Shown here: piece after piece, positions 34,674 through 46,079 of the stretch | How positions within the stretch are numbered: the stretch's first letter is position 1 | How the letters are laid out: every line of letters starts with the position of its first letter | Assembly: GCA_023935145.1 (NCBI GenBank) | Contig: CM043701.1 | Coordinates: 69,235,317-69,299,316, forward strand | Direction: 5' to 3' | Origin: Bretschneidera sinensis | Lineage: Eukaryota; Streptophyta; Magnoliopsida; Brassicales; Akaniaceae | Length of the DNA: 64,000 nt | Position numbers and translations under genes: made by a program | The notes under the pieces: model-generated | Seen by the model: the letters and a program-made list of their open reading frames with translations, nothing else | What the model was told of the DNA's origin: nothing | Databases searched by the model: none

Positions 34674-37600
34674 TTAATCAGAGTAACTAGGATCCTCCAA
34701 TAATATCGTATCTATGTCCGGACTCCTTAACTCCAAGAATGGTTTTAGCCTTTGTCCATTTACCTTAAAAGTGTTATCATTCTTGGGATCCTCAATCTCG
34801 ATGGCCCCATAAGGAAAAACTGACCGAATAATAAATGAGCTTGTCCAACGAGATTTGAGCTTGCTTGGAAAAAGATGCAAGCGTGAATTGTAAAGAAGAA
34901 CTTTTTGACTCGTCTCAAAAGCTCGTCTCAAAATGTGTTGGTCATGAGTCTTCTTCATTTGTGCCTTGTAGGACTGTGCACAATCGTATGCATCATTCCG
35001 TAGCTCTTCTAATTCATTGAGTTGGAGCTTTCTTTGTGTGCCAGCCTTTGAAAGGTTGAAGTTCAATTGCTTGATAGCCCAATAGGCTCTATGCTCTAAT
35101 TCAACCAGAAGGTGACATGCCTTTTCGTACACAATATGATAGGGAGACATGCCAATTGGCGTCTTGAAGGCTGTCCGATATGCCAGCAGTGCATCAGTCA
35201 ATCGCAGAGACCAATCTTTTCTACTAAGGTTCACAGTTTTCTCTAAAATGTGTTTGATCTCGCGATTAAAAATTTTCACTTGTCCACTCGTCTGCGGGTG
35301 ATATGGGGTGGCAACCCTGTGTGTGATGAAATACTTCTTCATCAACTGCTCAAAAATCCGGTTGCAAAAGTGCTTACCTCCATCACTTATGATTGCTCGA
35401 GGTGTACCAAATCGAGCAAAAATAGTGTCCTTTAAAAATTGGACCACAACTTTGTGGTCATTGGTCTTGCACGCAACGGCTTTCACCCACTTAGACAGAT
35501 AGTCCACAGCAACTAGAATGTACAAGTTGCCAAAGGAGTTTGGGAACGGTCCCATAAAATCAATGCCCCACACGTCAAAAATCTCAACAATCAGAATAGG
35601 GTTGAGGGGCATCATATTTCTCCTAGAAAGACTCCCTAGCTTTTGGCAACGCTCACAAGATACACAGTAGGTGTGAGAGTCTCGGAACATGGTAGGCCAA
35701 TAAAATCCACACTGCAAAATCTTTGCAGCGGTCTTTTTAGCACTGAAATGGCATCCACAAGCATGATCATGACAAAAGGCGATGATGTTAGATTGGTCAT
35801 GCTCAGGAATACACCTTCTGATGATCTGATAAGGACAATACTTAAACAGATAAGGATCATCCTAGAAAAAATGTTTTACCATGGCTAAAAACTTTGATTT
35901 ATCTTGTCGCCCCCAATGCAAAGGCATGTGTCCGGTGACAAGATAGTTTACTATATCAGCAAACCATGGAGTGAGATTTTGAGCAATGAACATTAACTGC
36001 TCATCAGGAAAGGTCTCAGAAATGGGAGTGGTGGCCTCAGTGAAATCCACAATCAATCTAGATAAATGGTCCGCCACCACATTTTCTGAACCTTTCTTAT
36101 CCAGAATCTCAATGTCGAACTCTTGAAGTAGCAAGATCCATTGGATAAGACGAGATTTAGCATCTTTTTTAGAGAAAAGATACTTTAATGCTGCATGGTC
36201 CGAGCAGATAATGACTTTAGATCCTAACAAGTAGGATCTGAACTTGTCTAATGCAAAAACGACTGCAAGCAACTCTTTCTCAATGGTAGAGTAATTGAGT
36301 TGTGCGTCGTTTAGAGTTCGACTTGCATAGTAGATAACATGGGGAAGTTTATCAACACACTGCCCCAAAACAGTTCCAACAGCATAATCTGATGCGTCAC
36401 ACATAATCTCAAAAGGCACACCTCAGTTGGGTGGCTGAATAATGGGTGTGGACGTCAGAATCTTCTTCAGATCCCCAAATGCTTTCTTACAGTCCTCATC
36501 AAATATAAATGGGGCATCCTTTTGTAATAACTGGAACAAGGGCCTGGCGATTTTGCAGAAATTCTGGATGAATCGCCTATAGAAGCCTGCATGGCCTAGA
36601 AAAGATCAAACCTCATTCACTGTACGTGGGGGTGCAAGGTTGGAAATCAGGTCCACCTTTGCTTTGTCAACCTCAATCCCCTGATGAGATACGACATGCC
36701 CCAGTACAATGCCTTGCTTAACCATAAAATGGCACTTCTCCCAATTAAGCACCAGGTTCTTCTCCTTGCACCGCACTAAAACCAAAGTAAGACGATGCAG
36801 GCACTCCTCAAATGTTGAACCGAAGACGGAGAAGTCGTCCATGAAAATCTCTAAGAAGCGCTCTACCATGTTAGAAAATATACTGACCATGCACCGCTGA
36901 AAAGTAGTGGGTGCATTGCATAACCCAAAAGGCATGCGATAGTAGGTGAAAGTCCCAAAAGGACAAGTAAACGTCGTCTTCTCCTGATCTTCAGGGCCCA
37001 CAGGGACCTAGTTATATCCAGAATAACCATCCAAAAAACAATAATACTCGTGCCCAGCCAAACGCTCCACCATCTGATCAATAAATGGCAGTGGAAAGTG
37101 ATCCTTCTTTGTGGCAACGTTTAGCTTATGGTAGTCTATACACACTCTCCACCCTGACTGAACATGAGTTGGCATCAACTCGTTGCCCTTATTCTTTACT
37201 ACCGTCAATCCCGCTCGTTTAGGCATGACATGAATCGGGCTCACCCACTTGCTATCAGAGATGGGATAAATGATCCCTGCATCTAACAGCTTAATTATTT
37301 ATGCCATCACAACCTCTTGTATAGCTGGGTTGAGCCTTCTTTGTGGCTCCCTCGATGGCTTGGCATTCTCCTCCATATGTATCTTGTGCATCACCACCGA
37401 GGGGTTGATTCCCCTGATATCCTTAATGGTCCACCCGTTAGCTTCCTTGTGCTCTCTTAAGACATCTAATAATTTCTCCTCTTGAGCTTCACCCAAATCT
37501 GAAGCTATAATCACAGGCAAACTATCTGCTGAACCTAGGAACTTATACTTAAGATTATCTGGTAAAGGCTTAAGTTCCTTCTTGGAGGTTTCAGGTTCGG

Positions 37601-37865
37601 CGGTTTCCTCTGTCTCATTGCTTTCTTGATGATCAGACTCCAAAATGGCATTCACTTCCTCAAGTAGCTTATCTAAGCCCAAGTCCTCTCCAAAGTGAGC
37701 AAAACACGCCTCCAGGGGATCCTTAATGCTTGATTCGTCCACAGTCTCCTCAAGAATCTCCTCTATCAAGCATACATTTCTCACTTCATCATACTCCAGT
37801 GGTTGCCTAGTGATATCAAAGATGTTTAACTCTACTGTCATATTTCCGAAGGAGATCTTCATCAC
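34674..37865 (-). pseudogene. Ath-2 pol: RT, RNase H, integrase (broken, one frame)
   Basis: A single minus-strand frame from 37865 to the stop at 34674, interrupted by in-frame stops near 37297, 37003, 36604, 36420 and 35862. RT: GWRVCIDYHKLN, FLDGYSGYN, TFTCPFGTFTYYRMPFGLCN, and the catalytic FMDDFSVFG (about 36830). RNase [29 protein letters not shown]. Integrase: the zinc-binding HDHACGCH to CVSCERC, then WGIDFMGPF (D1) and [11 protein letters not shown] (D2). At the third catalytic position [12 protein letters not shown] has Lys (codon 35274-35276), where Ath-4 has Glu. The C-terminus ends LLEDPSYSD. Four of the stops sit at consensus Gln, Arg or Trp codons. Confidence 0.88.
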
Positions 37866-37882
37866 CCCTGTCCTACAATTGA

Positions 37883-40153
37883 TTAGGGCGTTAGCCAGAA
37901 TGGTCGCCCTAGAATTACCGGTATTTGAATCCCTACATTCTGGACCGGCTCTATGTCAAGCACAATAAAATCCACTGGGAAATAGAATTTATCCACTTTT
38001 ATCAAGTCATCCTCAACTATTCCCCGTGGTCTTTTCACTGACCTGTCATCCAATTGAAGCATTGTGGATGTGGGCTTCAATTATCCTAACCCCAACTGCA
38101 AATAGACTGAGTAGGGTAGAAGATTCACACTCGCCCCTAGATCCAAAAGGGCCCTCTCAATATGGCTGACTCCTATCGTGCAAGAGATGGTAGGACACCC
38201 TGGGTCCTTATACTTGATGGGTAGCTTGCACTGAAGGATTAAGCTGACCTGCTTGGTCAAAAATTCCTTCTTTGGGACATTCGTCCTCCTCTTGATAGTG
38301 ACCAAGTCTTTTAAAAACTTGGCATATGACGGCACTTGATGGATGGCATCCAAAAATGGGATATTAATTTGGACTTGCTTGAATACCTCCAGAATTTTCT
38401 CATACTTCCCTCTTTTCTTGGGTGCCTGTAGTCTGTCGGGGTAAGGCACTCTAGGTACAAACGACCTAGGAGGGTCTTTCTCAGTAGGTGTGGCTGTAGA
38501 TGGCTCAGCATCTCTCTTCTCCTTGTTGCCACTCCCTTGCTCTTGCTGCATAGCAGGACTCTCTTCCACTCGATTGTTCACTTGTCTCCCAGACCTTAGT
38601 GTGACAATTGACTATACTTGTTCCTCCCCGTGCGTAGGAGTTGATGAACTCTCAACCATAAATTGTCCTTTCGGGTTGGTCACGGGCTGACTGGGGAACT
38701 TCCCCTTCTCTCTTTCACCCAAGTGACTTGCAATTTGCCCTATTTGACTCTCCAGCTTGGCAATTGCTTGGGTGTTTACCACTGTTGCACTCCTCACATC
38801 ACTCATATTTTGGCTAGTCGCCTTCATGAACTCCTTAAGGGTGTCCTCTAACGACTGTGAAACTGGCGCTGGTGTTTGAATGGGTGCGTGGTAAGCAGGT
38901 GAAGGTGCTGGATGAGTAGAACGACCATGATTAGGAATTTGTGGGGCAAATCCGGGAGGATATTGATTTTGAGCATGATGAGGGACTCCTCCCTGATTCA
39001 TTGGTTGGTTTTGCCTCCATGAAAAATTTGGGTGGTTCTGCCACCCTGGATTGTACGTCTCGGAGTATAATCCATTTGACTGCCTTCGAAAGTCATTGAA
39101 AGCATTTACTTGTTCCATAAGATACTCGGCACAAGCCGACATTGATGGGCAATTCTATGCTAGATGCATGGGAGTAGCACAGATGGAACAGCTTTCAACA
39201 TTGAATGTGTTGGCAGCATTGATGGATTGGCTCACAGTGAGAGCATCAATCTTCTTAGTGAGGGCATCTAACTTTATCCTCAAATCAGTGTCCTCCTTGA
39301 CCTCATAGATGCCTCCCCTCTTAGGAGCATAAATGGACTTATCTCTACAGCTTGAAAAATCCCACTGCTATGAGTTGTCAGACAACTTGTCCAACACCGT
39401 ATATGCTTCATCTCCTGTCAGACTCAAGAATGCCCCCCCATTCATAGACTCGATCATGCTACGGTTGGGTTGAGTCAACCCTTGGTAGAAGAATTGAACG
39501 AGTCTCCACTTCTCATATCCATGTGGAGGGCATCTGATCAGTAGCTCTTTAAAATGCTCCCAGCTCTCAGGGAACTTCTCATCCTCGTCCTGAGTGAAAG
39601 AGCTAATCTCCTTTCGGCACTCATTCACTCTAGACATTGGGAAAAACTTATGATAAAATTTGCTAAGCAGGTTTTCCCAAGATGTAATAAACCCAGACGT
39701 GTTGGAATCCAACCACGCCCTAGCTCTATGATGAAGAGAGAAAGGAAAGAGTCGAAGATGGACTGACTCCTCAGAGAAGTTCTGGAATTTAAATGTGGCA
39801 CAAATATCTTTGAACTTCTTCACATGACTATAAGGATTTTCAAGATCTAAGCCATGGAATGAGGGTAAGAGTTGGATAACATGTGGCTTCAAGTCAAAAT
39901 GTGTGGCATTGGTTGGTGGCAACACTATGCAAGAGGATGAGTTAGTTGCAGTGGGTGCGAACAAATCCCTAAGGGATGTAGTGGAGTCCACGTTCCAAGC
40001 TCTAGGTTGCTCTACATGTTCAGGATGATTAAAATTCTCTCCCATCTCAACAGTCTCTCTCACAACTAGTGCTCTTCTCTGTCTCCTAAGAGTTCTTTCT
40101 AAGTCGGGATCTAAATATGTCAAATCTAAATTCAAGGATCTCCGACCGAGCAT
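37883..40153 (-). pseudogene. Ath-2 gag-protease (broken, one frame)
   Basis: One minus-strand frame from ATG 40153 (MLGRRSLNLDLTYLDPDLER) to 37883, with stops near 39368, 39154, 38615 and 38081. The retrotransposon-gag fold covers about residues 85-200 (HVIQLLPSFHGLDLENPYSH, FPFSLHHRARAWL). The zinc knuckle CSICATPMHLA, stop, NC (about 39190-39150) has lost one codon to TAG. Protease follows (38380-37890) with the intact active site ALLDLGASVNLLPY (about 38125) and PVILGRPF near the end. The step into the pol frame is a frameshift near 37880; whether that is programmed or decay cannot be told. Confidence 0.85.
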
Positions 40154-40295
40154 ACACCGACAGAAAACAATGAGATACTAACCAGCAGAAACAACATAAT
40201 AAAGCAAACATACAACTCAAAAATTTTTTTTTTTTTAACTAACTAGTAGAAAAATTAAATTAATTCATACCAAAATTTTTCACAAATCAAACAAT

Positions 40296-40313
40296 TCCCC
40301 GGCAACGGCACCA
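40296..40313 (-). promoter_or_regulatory. Ath-2 primer-binding site (tRNA-Asp, one change)
   Basis: Minus strand TGGTGCCGTTGCCGGGGA, 6 nt inside the 5' LTR. One C-to-T change at a CpG relative to the tRNA-Asp complement. Confidence 0.9.
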
Positions 40314-40319
40314 AAAACT

Positions 40320-41508
40320 TGTTGTGAGTTTTAATTTACTCGCAAGCACACGAGTCGTTTGCAGTATAGTGTTGTGCAAGTGCGAGGTCGAATCCATAGG
40401 GAATTGCGTTGTGAAAATATATTTTTAATCTAAACTAACTTTATCTTAACCTAGTTCTGAATTGTGAATGATATTGCAAAAGAAATATAAACTAAACTAA
40501 GTTGATTTAAAAACTAATAATTAAAACACTAAGGTTTCCGAATCTACCCCACCGAAGTTAAGCATATATGTTCTAAAAATATAGCCTATCAAAACATTCC
40601 ATGAATCCAACTATAAGACAAAAAAACAAAGAATATCTCAACTAAACCAAAAGCATCCAATGTATCCGCACTCAACAAATCACAAAGGAAATCCAATTTA
40701 ATCGAAAAGCATTCAATGTATCTATAAGATGAAACACAAGGAATATCTAACAGACAATTTAAACTCAATCAATTATAAGATTAACTCAAATAATCGACAA
40801 AACATTTATACTAAAAATTGTCAGATTTGTACAAGCAAATCTGAACTACTACGCCAAACAACGGTGGGGCTTCATCTTCAACCTTAGCTGAAAAGTCTAG
40901 CCACTCATATCTATGAAACTAAAATTCATAATAAAAATGCTAAACATTTAAACTAAAACAACTAAATAAAAAGAAATAAATAACTTTACATGGGAGAAAT
41001 TCCACTCGCTGATGGGCGGCGCTTTCCCTCGTGGTAGCAAAGTCTTCAGGATCCACCAGAATGCTAGCAGATGTCCACCGGTTAACACCAAAGTGGCCCA
41101 GGAATTGTACACTGAATTATGAAGTTAGGTGGTGTTTATATAGGGGGAGACCCAGAGCAATGTGGCTTGCAGAATCGATGTGGGATACTGCCCGAGTGCA
41201 CTCGATCGCAGTATGTTGCGATCAATCGCAGGTGCGCTCGATCGCGTGTCTGGTGCGCTTGATCGCGAGTGCGATGCACTGCAAACATTTCGATGTGGGA
41301 TTGATGACCTTGCGCTCGATCGCAGCATAGTGCGATCGATCGCAATTTCTCCTGAAGCTTCACATCTCCTGAAATGCTTCATTTTCTCCACAATCCTGTA
41401 AAAATACACAAAACACAAAAAAACATAAAATAAAGTGAAATACTAATAACTAAGAGCATAACAAATATAAGTTAAGGGTCTTAAATATGCAATATTTAAG
41501 ACTCATCA
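40320..41508 (-). repeat. Ath-2 5' LTR
   Basis: 1189 bp; nearly identical by eye to the 3' LTR, indicating a fairly recent insertion. It contains the palindrome cluster (41195-41345) and the USE-TATA pair (41135-41186). Several differences from the 3' LTR fall in CG words (for example CGATCGCG versus TGATCGCG). Confidence 0.9.
41135..41186 (-). promoter_or_regulatory. USE-TATA promoter pair, Ath-2 5' LTR
   Basis: Minus strand ATCCCACATCG (41186-41176), 33 nt, TATATAAA (41142-41135). This is the copy that would drive the element's genomic RNA. Confidence 0.75.
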
Positions 41509-41513
41509 AGTAT

Positions 41514-42032
41514 CTTCATCTAGTCAACTAATATCCTTCTGTCTAGTTACCTAGTCAACTGGTACCTCACTGCCCATTTTACCAGTCGACTAGTTTCAAA
41601 CGAGAAGCTTAGAGCCAAAAATTCAATTTTTTGCTAGACACCCTAGTCGATTGGTAAGGGACACCCAGTCGACTGGTATCTCACTACCAGATTACATAGT
41701 CAACTGGTATCCTGACCCAATCGACTAGTATGTCACACTGTTATCAAAATATGAAGGACCTAATCGACTGGTACCTTAACCGAGTCGACTTGTATCATGA
41801 TATCATATATAATCACTTTAGTTTTTCAGAAATTTTACACCATTTTTAAAAACCCCAATTTTTCTCTATCTAGAAAATCCTTGATTTTAGACCAAAATCT
41901 ATCAAAACCACTCCATAGAACCTTCAATTAAACCTTAAATCATCCATTTTTCAACTTTTTATGGTGAAAAACTCCACATTTCCCAAAACCCTCTCTCCAA
42001 ACAAATTTTTCCCAAAATTTCTGAGAGAATTC
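41514..42032 (+). repeat. Cop-2 post-pol tail with CAGTCGACTGG-type word array
   Basis: It continues 32183 after removal of Ath-2 and one TSD. Between 41520 and 41800 about ten degenerate copies of CTAGTCGACTGGTA occur (some TCAAC for TCGAC). The same palindromic core is clustered in the Cop-2 LTR (26050-26230). The rest is AT-rich and noncoding up to the env-like frame. Confidence 0.7.
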
Positions 42033-42206
42033 GGATAAAGACCAATGTTATTGAACCTCACACGCCTATAAGGCCCTGGTCCAAGAAGTCCACGACACTA
42101 GATGCCAAGGGAAAGGGGTTGGCAGGTTCCTTGAGCAAAAAGGCAAAGACTGAGCTCAACAACTCACTCTTCTGGAGTCCAGCCGTCAAAGATAGGTATA
42201 ACTCCG
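42033..42206 (+). pseudogene. Cop-2 env-like / plant transposon protein ORF, N-terminal part
   Basis: The frame KTNVIEPHTPIRPWSKK, DAKGKGLAGSLSKKAKTELN, FWSPAVKDRYNS runs into the Ath-3 insertion. The basic, Lys-rich N-terminus followed by F(W)(S/T)P.(A)..RY is typical of the extra ORF of SIRE-type elements (the putative plant transposon protein domain). It resumes at 62248 after removal of Ath-3 and one TSD. No start codon was assigned. Confidence 0.65.
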
Positions 42207-43315
42207 TGATAGGTGCTTAAATATTCATATTTAAGCCCCCTTATTTACATTTATTAGGTCCTTAGTTATGTTAATTTAGTCCATTTTACTTCATTTGTGT
42301 GTTTCACATGTTTTTATAGGGTCTTGGAGAAAAAGAAGCATTTTGGCACCTAAAGGAAGAAGTCTGGAAATCTTGGAGCAGCCTCTGGTCAAAATGCGAT
42401 CGATCGCACTACTGCATGCGATCGAGCGCACATGCAATCGTTCGCACACAAGAAGGATCGAGCATCGCATTTGCGATCGAGCGCAAGACGCATGCGATCG
42501 AGCGCACATGTACATGCGTGAATAGTAAAACGACAGAACTAGTTTTGGAAATAGAGTAGGTTTTGCATTTTTGGAAATTAGGGTTTCCAGAGCCTGCTAG
42601 GAATACTCAAGCACTAGAAATACACCTGTAAAGCACACACAATCGGGAGACTTCTTAGAGAACTTCTTTTATCTTTTGCTTAGCTTGGAGTTGTAAGCTT
42701 TATGAGAGAATTGATGCCTCTTCTCTCGGGTTTATTATTCCCTTTATGTTTAGTTTATATATAATGTTTATCTCAGACAGCATGTGTAACTAACTCTTTA
42801 TAGGGCTCGATTGAAGCCCTAGTTATGTTTTCCCATATATTTATTAATTGATTATCTTTGCCAATAGCCTTTATTATGTTGCTTAACTTAATTAATACCC
42901 GTGTTTATTTAAATTTCTCATATGTATGTGTATAGCCAACGTATGCATGTGGTATGGATTGGTGAGTTAGATCAATTTGGATGACCGAGTCCTGGGTCTA
43001 ATAATAGTAACAAAAGATATCCACATCGGATTCTTGGGTTAATCAACATGAAAAACCGGGAGTAGATACCATGCCCTAGGTCTCATGTGGTTGTCTATTT
43101 CCACAGCCCCTATGCTTTCTTTCGGAACAACTCAGTAGATACCATGCTGAATCCCTCGAGAAAGAAAAGAGTTAGAGTAGATACCATGCCTAACTCGTTG
43201 CTTACGGAAATCAATAGCTTAAGGAGTAGATACCATGCCCTTAGGTTGGCGACCATTAGGTATACATGATAAGGTTAGTGTAATGATACATTACACATTG
43301 GGGAAGTATGACTAG
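42207..43315 (+). repeat. Ath-3 5' LTR, left part
   Basis: Begins TGATAGGTGCTTAAATATTC, matching 60946. The promoter palindrome cluster is at 42395-42510. The TATA box seen in the 3' LTR (TATAAATA) is changed to TAGAAATA here (about 42615). Four GTAGATACCATGC words lie at 43062-43238. It is interrupted after GACTAG by Ath-4. Confidence 0.88.
43062..43238 (+). repeat. Four dispersed GTAGATACCATGC words in the Ath-3 LTR
   Basis: Exact copies start at 43062, 43135, 43177 and 43226. They recur, with few changes, in the 3' LTR (about 61766-61943) and inverted in the solo LTR (about 50267-50453). Spacing is 40-75 nt and the sequence between them is unrelated. Confidence 0.85.
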
Positions 43316-44569
43316 TGATGAGTCTTAAATATTGCATATTTAAGCCCTTAAATTATATTTGTTAAGCTTTTAGTTTGTATTATTTCACTCTATTTTATGT
43401 TTTTTCTGTGTTTTGTGTACTTTTATAGGTTTGTGTAGAAAATGAAGCATTTCTGGAGATATTAAGCTTCAAGAGCAAAGGCTGAGGATGCATAGTGCTA
43501 TCGATCGCACGAGATATGCGATCGATCGCACGAGATATGTGATCGATCGCACGAGATCTGCGCTCGAGCGCACCTGTCTATGAATGAGTGCATGGTAAAC
43601 ATCCCACATCGAAATATTTGCAGTTCAGTGCACATGCGATCGTGCGCACAAAACATGCAATCGAGCGCACCTGCGATCGATCGCACCATTCTGTGATCGA
43701 TCGCACTCGATCAGTATCCCACATCGAATCTGCAACCCATATTGCTCCGGGATTTCCCCTATAAAAACACCATCTAGCCTCATCATTCAGTGTGCAATTC
43801 CTAAGCCATTTGGTGTTAACCGGTGGATGTCTGCTGGCATTCTGGTGGATCCCGAAGGCTTTGCTACCACGAGGGGAAGTGCCGCCCAACAGCAAGTGGA
43901 ATTTCTCCCATGTAAAGTAATTTATTTCTTTTTAGTTAAATGTTTAGCACTTTTATTATGAATTGTAGTTTCATAACTATGAGTGGATAAAATCTTCAAC
44001 TAAGGTTGAAGATGAAGCCCTACCGTTGTTTGGTATATTATTTTCAGTTTTGTTTATACAATTCTGATGTTTTTAGTATAAATGTTCTGTCAATTATTTG
44101 AGTAGAATCTTAGGATTGATTGTGTTTAAATTGTTCTGTTGGATATTCCTTGTGTTTCATTTGATGGATACATCAAATTGTTTTTGATTAAATTGGATTT
44201 CCTTTGTGATTTGTTAAAAGCAGATACATTGGATGCTTTTGGTTTAATTGGGATATTTGTTGTTTTTTGTTTTAAGTTGGATTCATGGAATTTTTTGATA
44301 GGCTATCTTTAGAACATTGAGATATATTCTTAACTTTGGCGGGGTGGATTCAGAAACATTAGTCTTTTTATTAGTTTTAAAATCAATTTAGTTTAGCTTT
44401 TATTTATTTTGCAACATATAATACAAAACTCGGAACTAGGTTAAGATAAGATTAGTTTAGATAAATTTATATTTTCACAACGCAATTCCCTGTGGATTCG
44501 ACCTCGCACTTGCACAACACTATATTGCAAACGACTTGTGCGCTTGCGAGTAATTTAAAACTCACAACA
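43316..44569 (+). repeat. Ath-4 5' LTR
   Basis: 1254 bp, TGATGAGTCTTAAATATTGC to CTCACAACA. It has the palindrome cluster at 43495-43712, the USE-TATA pair at 43716-43767, and the U5 word CCCTGTGGATTCGAC at 44488-44502. Confidence 0.92.
43716..43767 (+). promoter_or_regulatory. USE-TATA promoter pair, Ath-4 5' LTR
   Basis: ATCCCACATCG (43716-43726), 33 nt, TATAAAAA (43760-43767). A further ATCCCACATCG at 43600-43610 lies within the palindrome cluster. Confidence 0.78.
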
Positions 44570-44575
44570 AGTTTT

Positions 44576-44593
44576 TGGCACCGTTGCCGGGGA
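44576..44593 (+). promoter_or_regulatory. Ath-4 primer-binding site (tRNA-Asp, one change)
   Basis: TGGCACCGTTGCCGGGGA, 6 nt after the LTR; one G-to-A change at a CpG relative to the tRNA-Asp complement. Confidence 0.9.
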
Positions 44594-44623
44594 ATTGTTT
44601 TGTTTAGATTGATTGTGGTGACG

Positions 44624-46020
44624 GACCATTTATCTAGATTGATTGTGGATTTCACTGAGGCCACTACTCCCATTTCTGTGACCTTTCCTGATGAGCAGTT
44701 AATGCTCATTACTCAAAATCCCGCTCCATGGTTTGCTGATATAGTGAACTATCTTGTCACTGGACACATGGCTTTGCATTGGGGGCGACAAGATCAATCA
44801 AAATTTTTAGCCATGGTAAAACATTTTTTCTGGGATGATCCTTATCTGTTTAAGTATTGTCCCGATCAGATCATCAGAAGGTGTATTCCTGAGCATGACC
44901 AATCTAATTTAATCGCCTTTTGTCATGATCATGCTTGTGGAGGCCATTTCAGTGCTAAAAGACCGTTGCAAAGATTTTGCAATGTGGATTTTATTGGCCT
45001 ACCATGTTCCGAGACTCTCACACCTACTGTGTATCTTGTGAGCGTTGTCAAAAGCTAGGGAGTCTTTCTAGGAGGAATATGATGCCCCTCAACCCTATTC
45101 TGATTGTTGAGATTTTTGACGTGTGGGGCATTGATTTTATGGGACCGTTCCCAAACTCCTTTGGCAACTTGTACATTCTAGTTGTTTTGGACTATCTGTC
45201 TAAGTGGGTGGAGGCCGTTGCGTGCAAGACCAATGACCACAGAGTTCTGGTCCAGTTTTTGAAGGACACTATTTTTGCTCGATTTGGTATGCCTCGAGCA
45301 ATCATAAGTGATTGAGGTAAGCACTTTTGCAACCGGATTTTTGAGCAGTTGATGAAGAAGTATTTCATCACACACAAGGTTGCCACCCCATATCACCTGC
45401 AGATGAGTGGACAAGTGGAAATTTCTAATCGCGAGATCAAACACATTTTAGAGAAAACTGTGAACCCTAGTAGAAAGGATTGGTCTCTGCGATTGACTGA
45501 TGCACTGTGGGCATATCGGACAGCCTTCAAGACACCAATTGGCATGTCTCCCTATCGTATTGTGTACGGAAAGGCATGTCACCTTCCGGTTGAATTAGAG
45601 CATAGAGCCTATTGGGCTATCAAGCAGTTAAACTTCAATCTTTCGAAGGCTGGCACACAAAGGAAGCTCCAACTCAATGAATTAGAGGAGCTACGAAATG
45701 ATGCATACGATTGTGCACGGTCCTACAAGGCAGAAATGAAGAAGACTCATGACCAACACATTTTGAGACGAGCTTTTGAGTCGGGTCAAAAAGTTTTTCT
45801 TTACAATTCACGCTTGCATCTTTTTCCAGGTAAGCTCAAATCTCGTTAGACAGACCCATTTATTATTCAGTCAGTTTTTCTTCATGGGGCCATTGAGATT
45901 GAGGATCCCAAGAATGGTAACACTTTTAAGGTAAATGGACAAGGGCTAAAACCATTCTTGGAGTTGAGGAGTTCGGACATAGAGACGATATTATTGGAGG
46001 ATCCTAGTTACTCTGATTAA
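44624..46020 (+). pseudogene. Ath-4 RNase H tail and integrase (broken)
   Basis: Starts inside the RNase H C-terminus ([19 protein letters not shown]), then [11 protein letters not shown] and the integrase zinc finger HDHACGGH. A one-base deletion in an A-run near 44958 (four A where Ath-2 has five) shifts the frame before CVSCERC. The core keeps WGIDFMGPF (D1), AIISD followed by TGA (D2, stop at 45313) and [12 protein letters not shown] with the catalytic Glu that Ath-2 has lost. A TAG replaces Trp near 45847. It ends LLEDPSYSD at 46018, aligned with the Ath-2 integrase end. No start codon is available in frame near the deletion joint. Confidence 0.85.
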
Positions 46021-46043
46021 GTGTCGTCTACTAAGGGGAGTAT

Positions 46044-46079
46044 GGCTGAAGACTTTAAACTTAGCGCTCATGGGAGGCA
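46044..46079 (+). promoter_or_regulatory. Conserved post-ORF box (Ath-4 copy)
   Basis: GGCTGAAGACTTTAAAC then TTAGCGCTCATGGGAGGC, 24 nt after the integrase stop. Confidence 0.65.

Larger units (their letters stand above)
32184..41508 (-). mobile_element. Ath-2: full-length Athila element with gag-pol
   Basis: 9325 bp on the minus strand: 3' LTR 32184-33376, internal 33377-40319, 5' LTR 40320-41508. Perfect TSD AGTAT (32179-32183 and 41509-41513). LTRs begin TGTTGT(A/G)AG and end CTCATCA on the plus strand and differ by few substitutions. This is the only Athila copy here with gag, protease, RT, RNase H and integrase, but it has several stops, one frameshift and a changed integrase catalytic residue. 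No env-like ORF is present between integrase and the 3' LTR, although Athila members often have one. Confidence 0.92.

Noticed and set aside
37866..37882. Programmed frameshift between gag-protease and pol in Ath-2
   Set aside because: The shift is real, but no slippery site or pseudoknot was evident and the element carries many decay mutations; ordinary indel decay is as likely.
41125..41418. Arg/Ser-rich ORFs of 70-110 codons over the LTR palindrome clusters (also 32989-33327, 47522-47959, 51021-51308)
   Set aside because: GATCGATCGCA repeats keep several frames open; different frames are open in different copies, so there is no shared protein.
43495..43712. Dense palindromic words in LTRs suggesting a CRISPR array or replication origin iterons
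   Set aside because: They lie inside LTR promoters with TSD-bounded elements; spacing and sequence vary and no associated genes exist.
43716..43767. A real U-snRNA gene downstream of the USE-TATA pair
   Set aside because: The sequence after TATA is LTR R/U5 with no snRNA similarity, and the pair recurs at the same LTR position in several elements.
44492..44623. N-terminal extension of the Ath-4 ORF starting in the LTR
   Set aside because: The first 44 codons are LTR, PBS and leader sequence read through; homology to RNase H begins only after the deletion joint.
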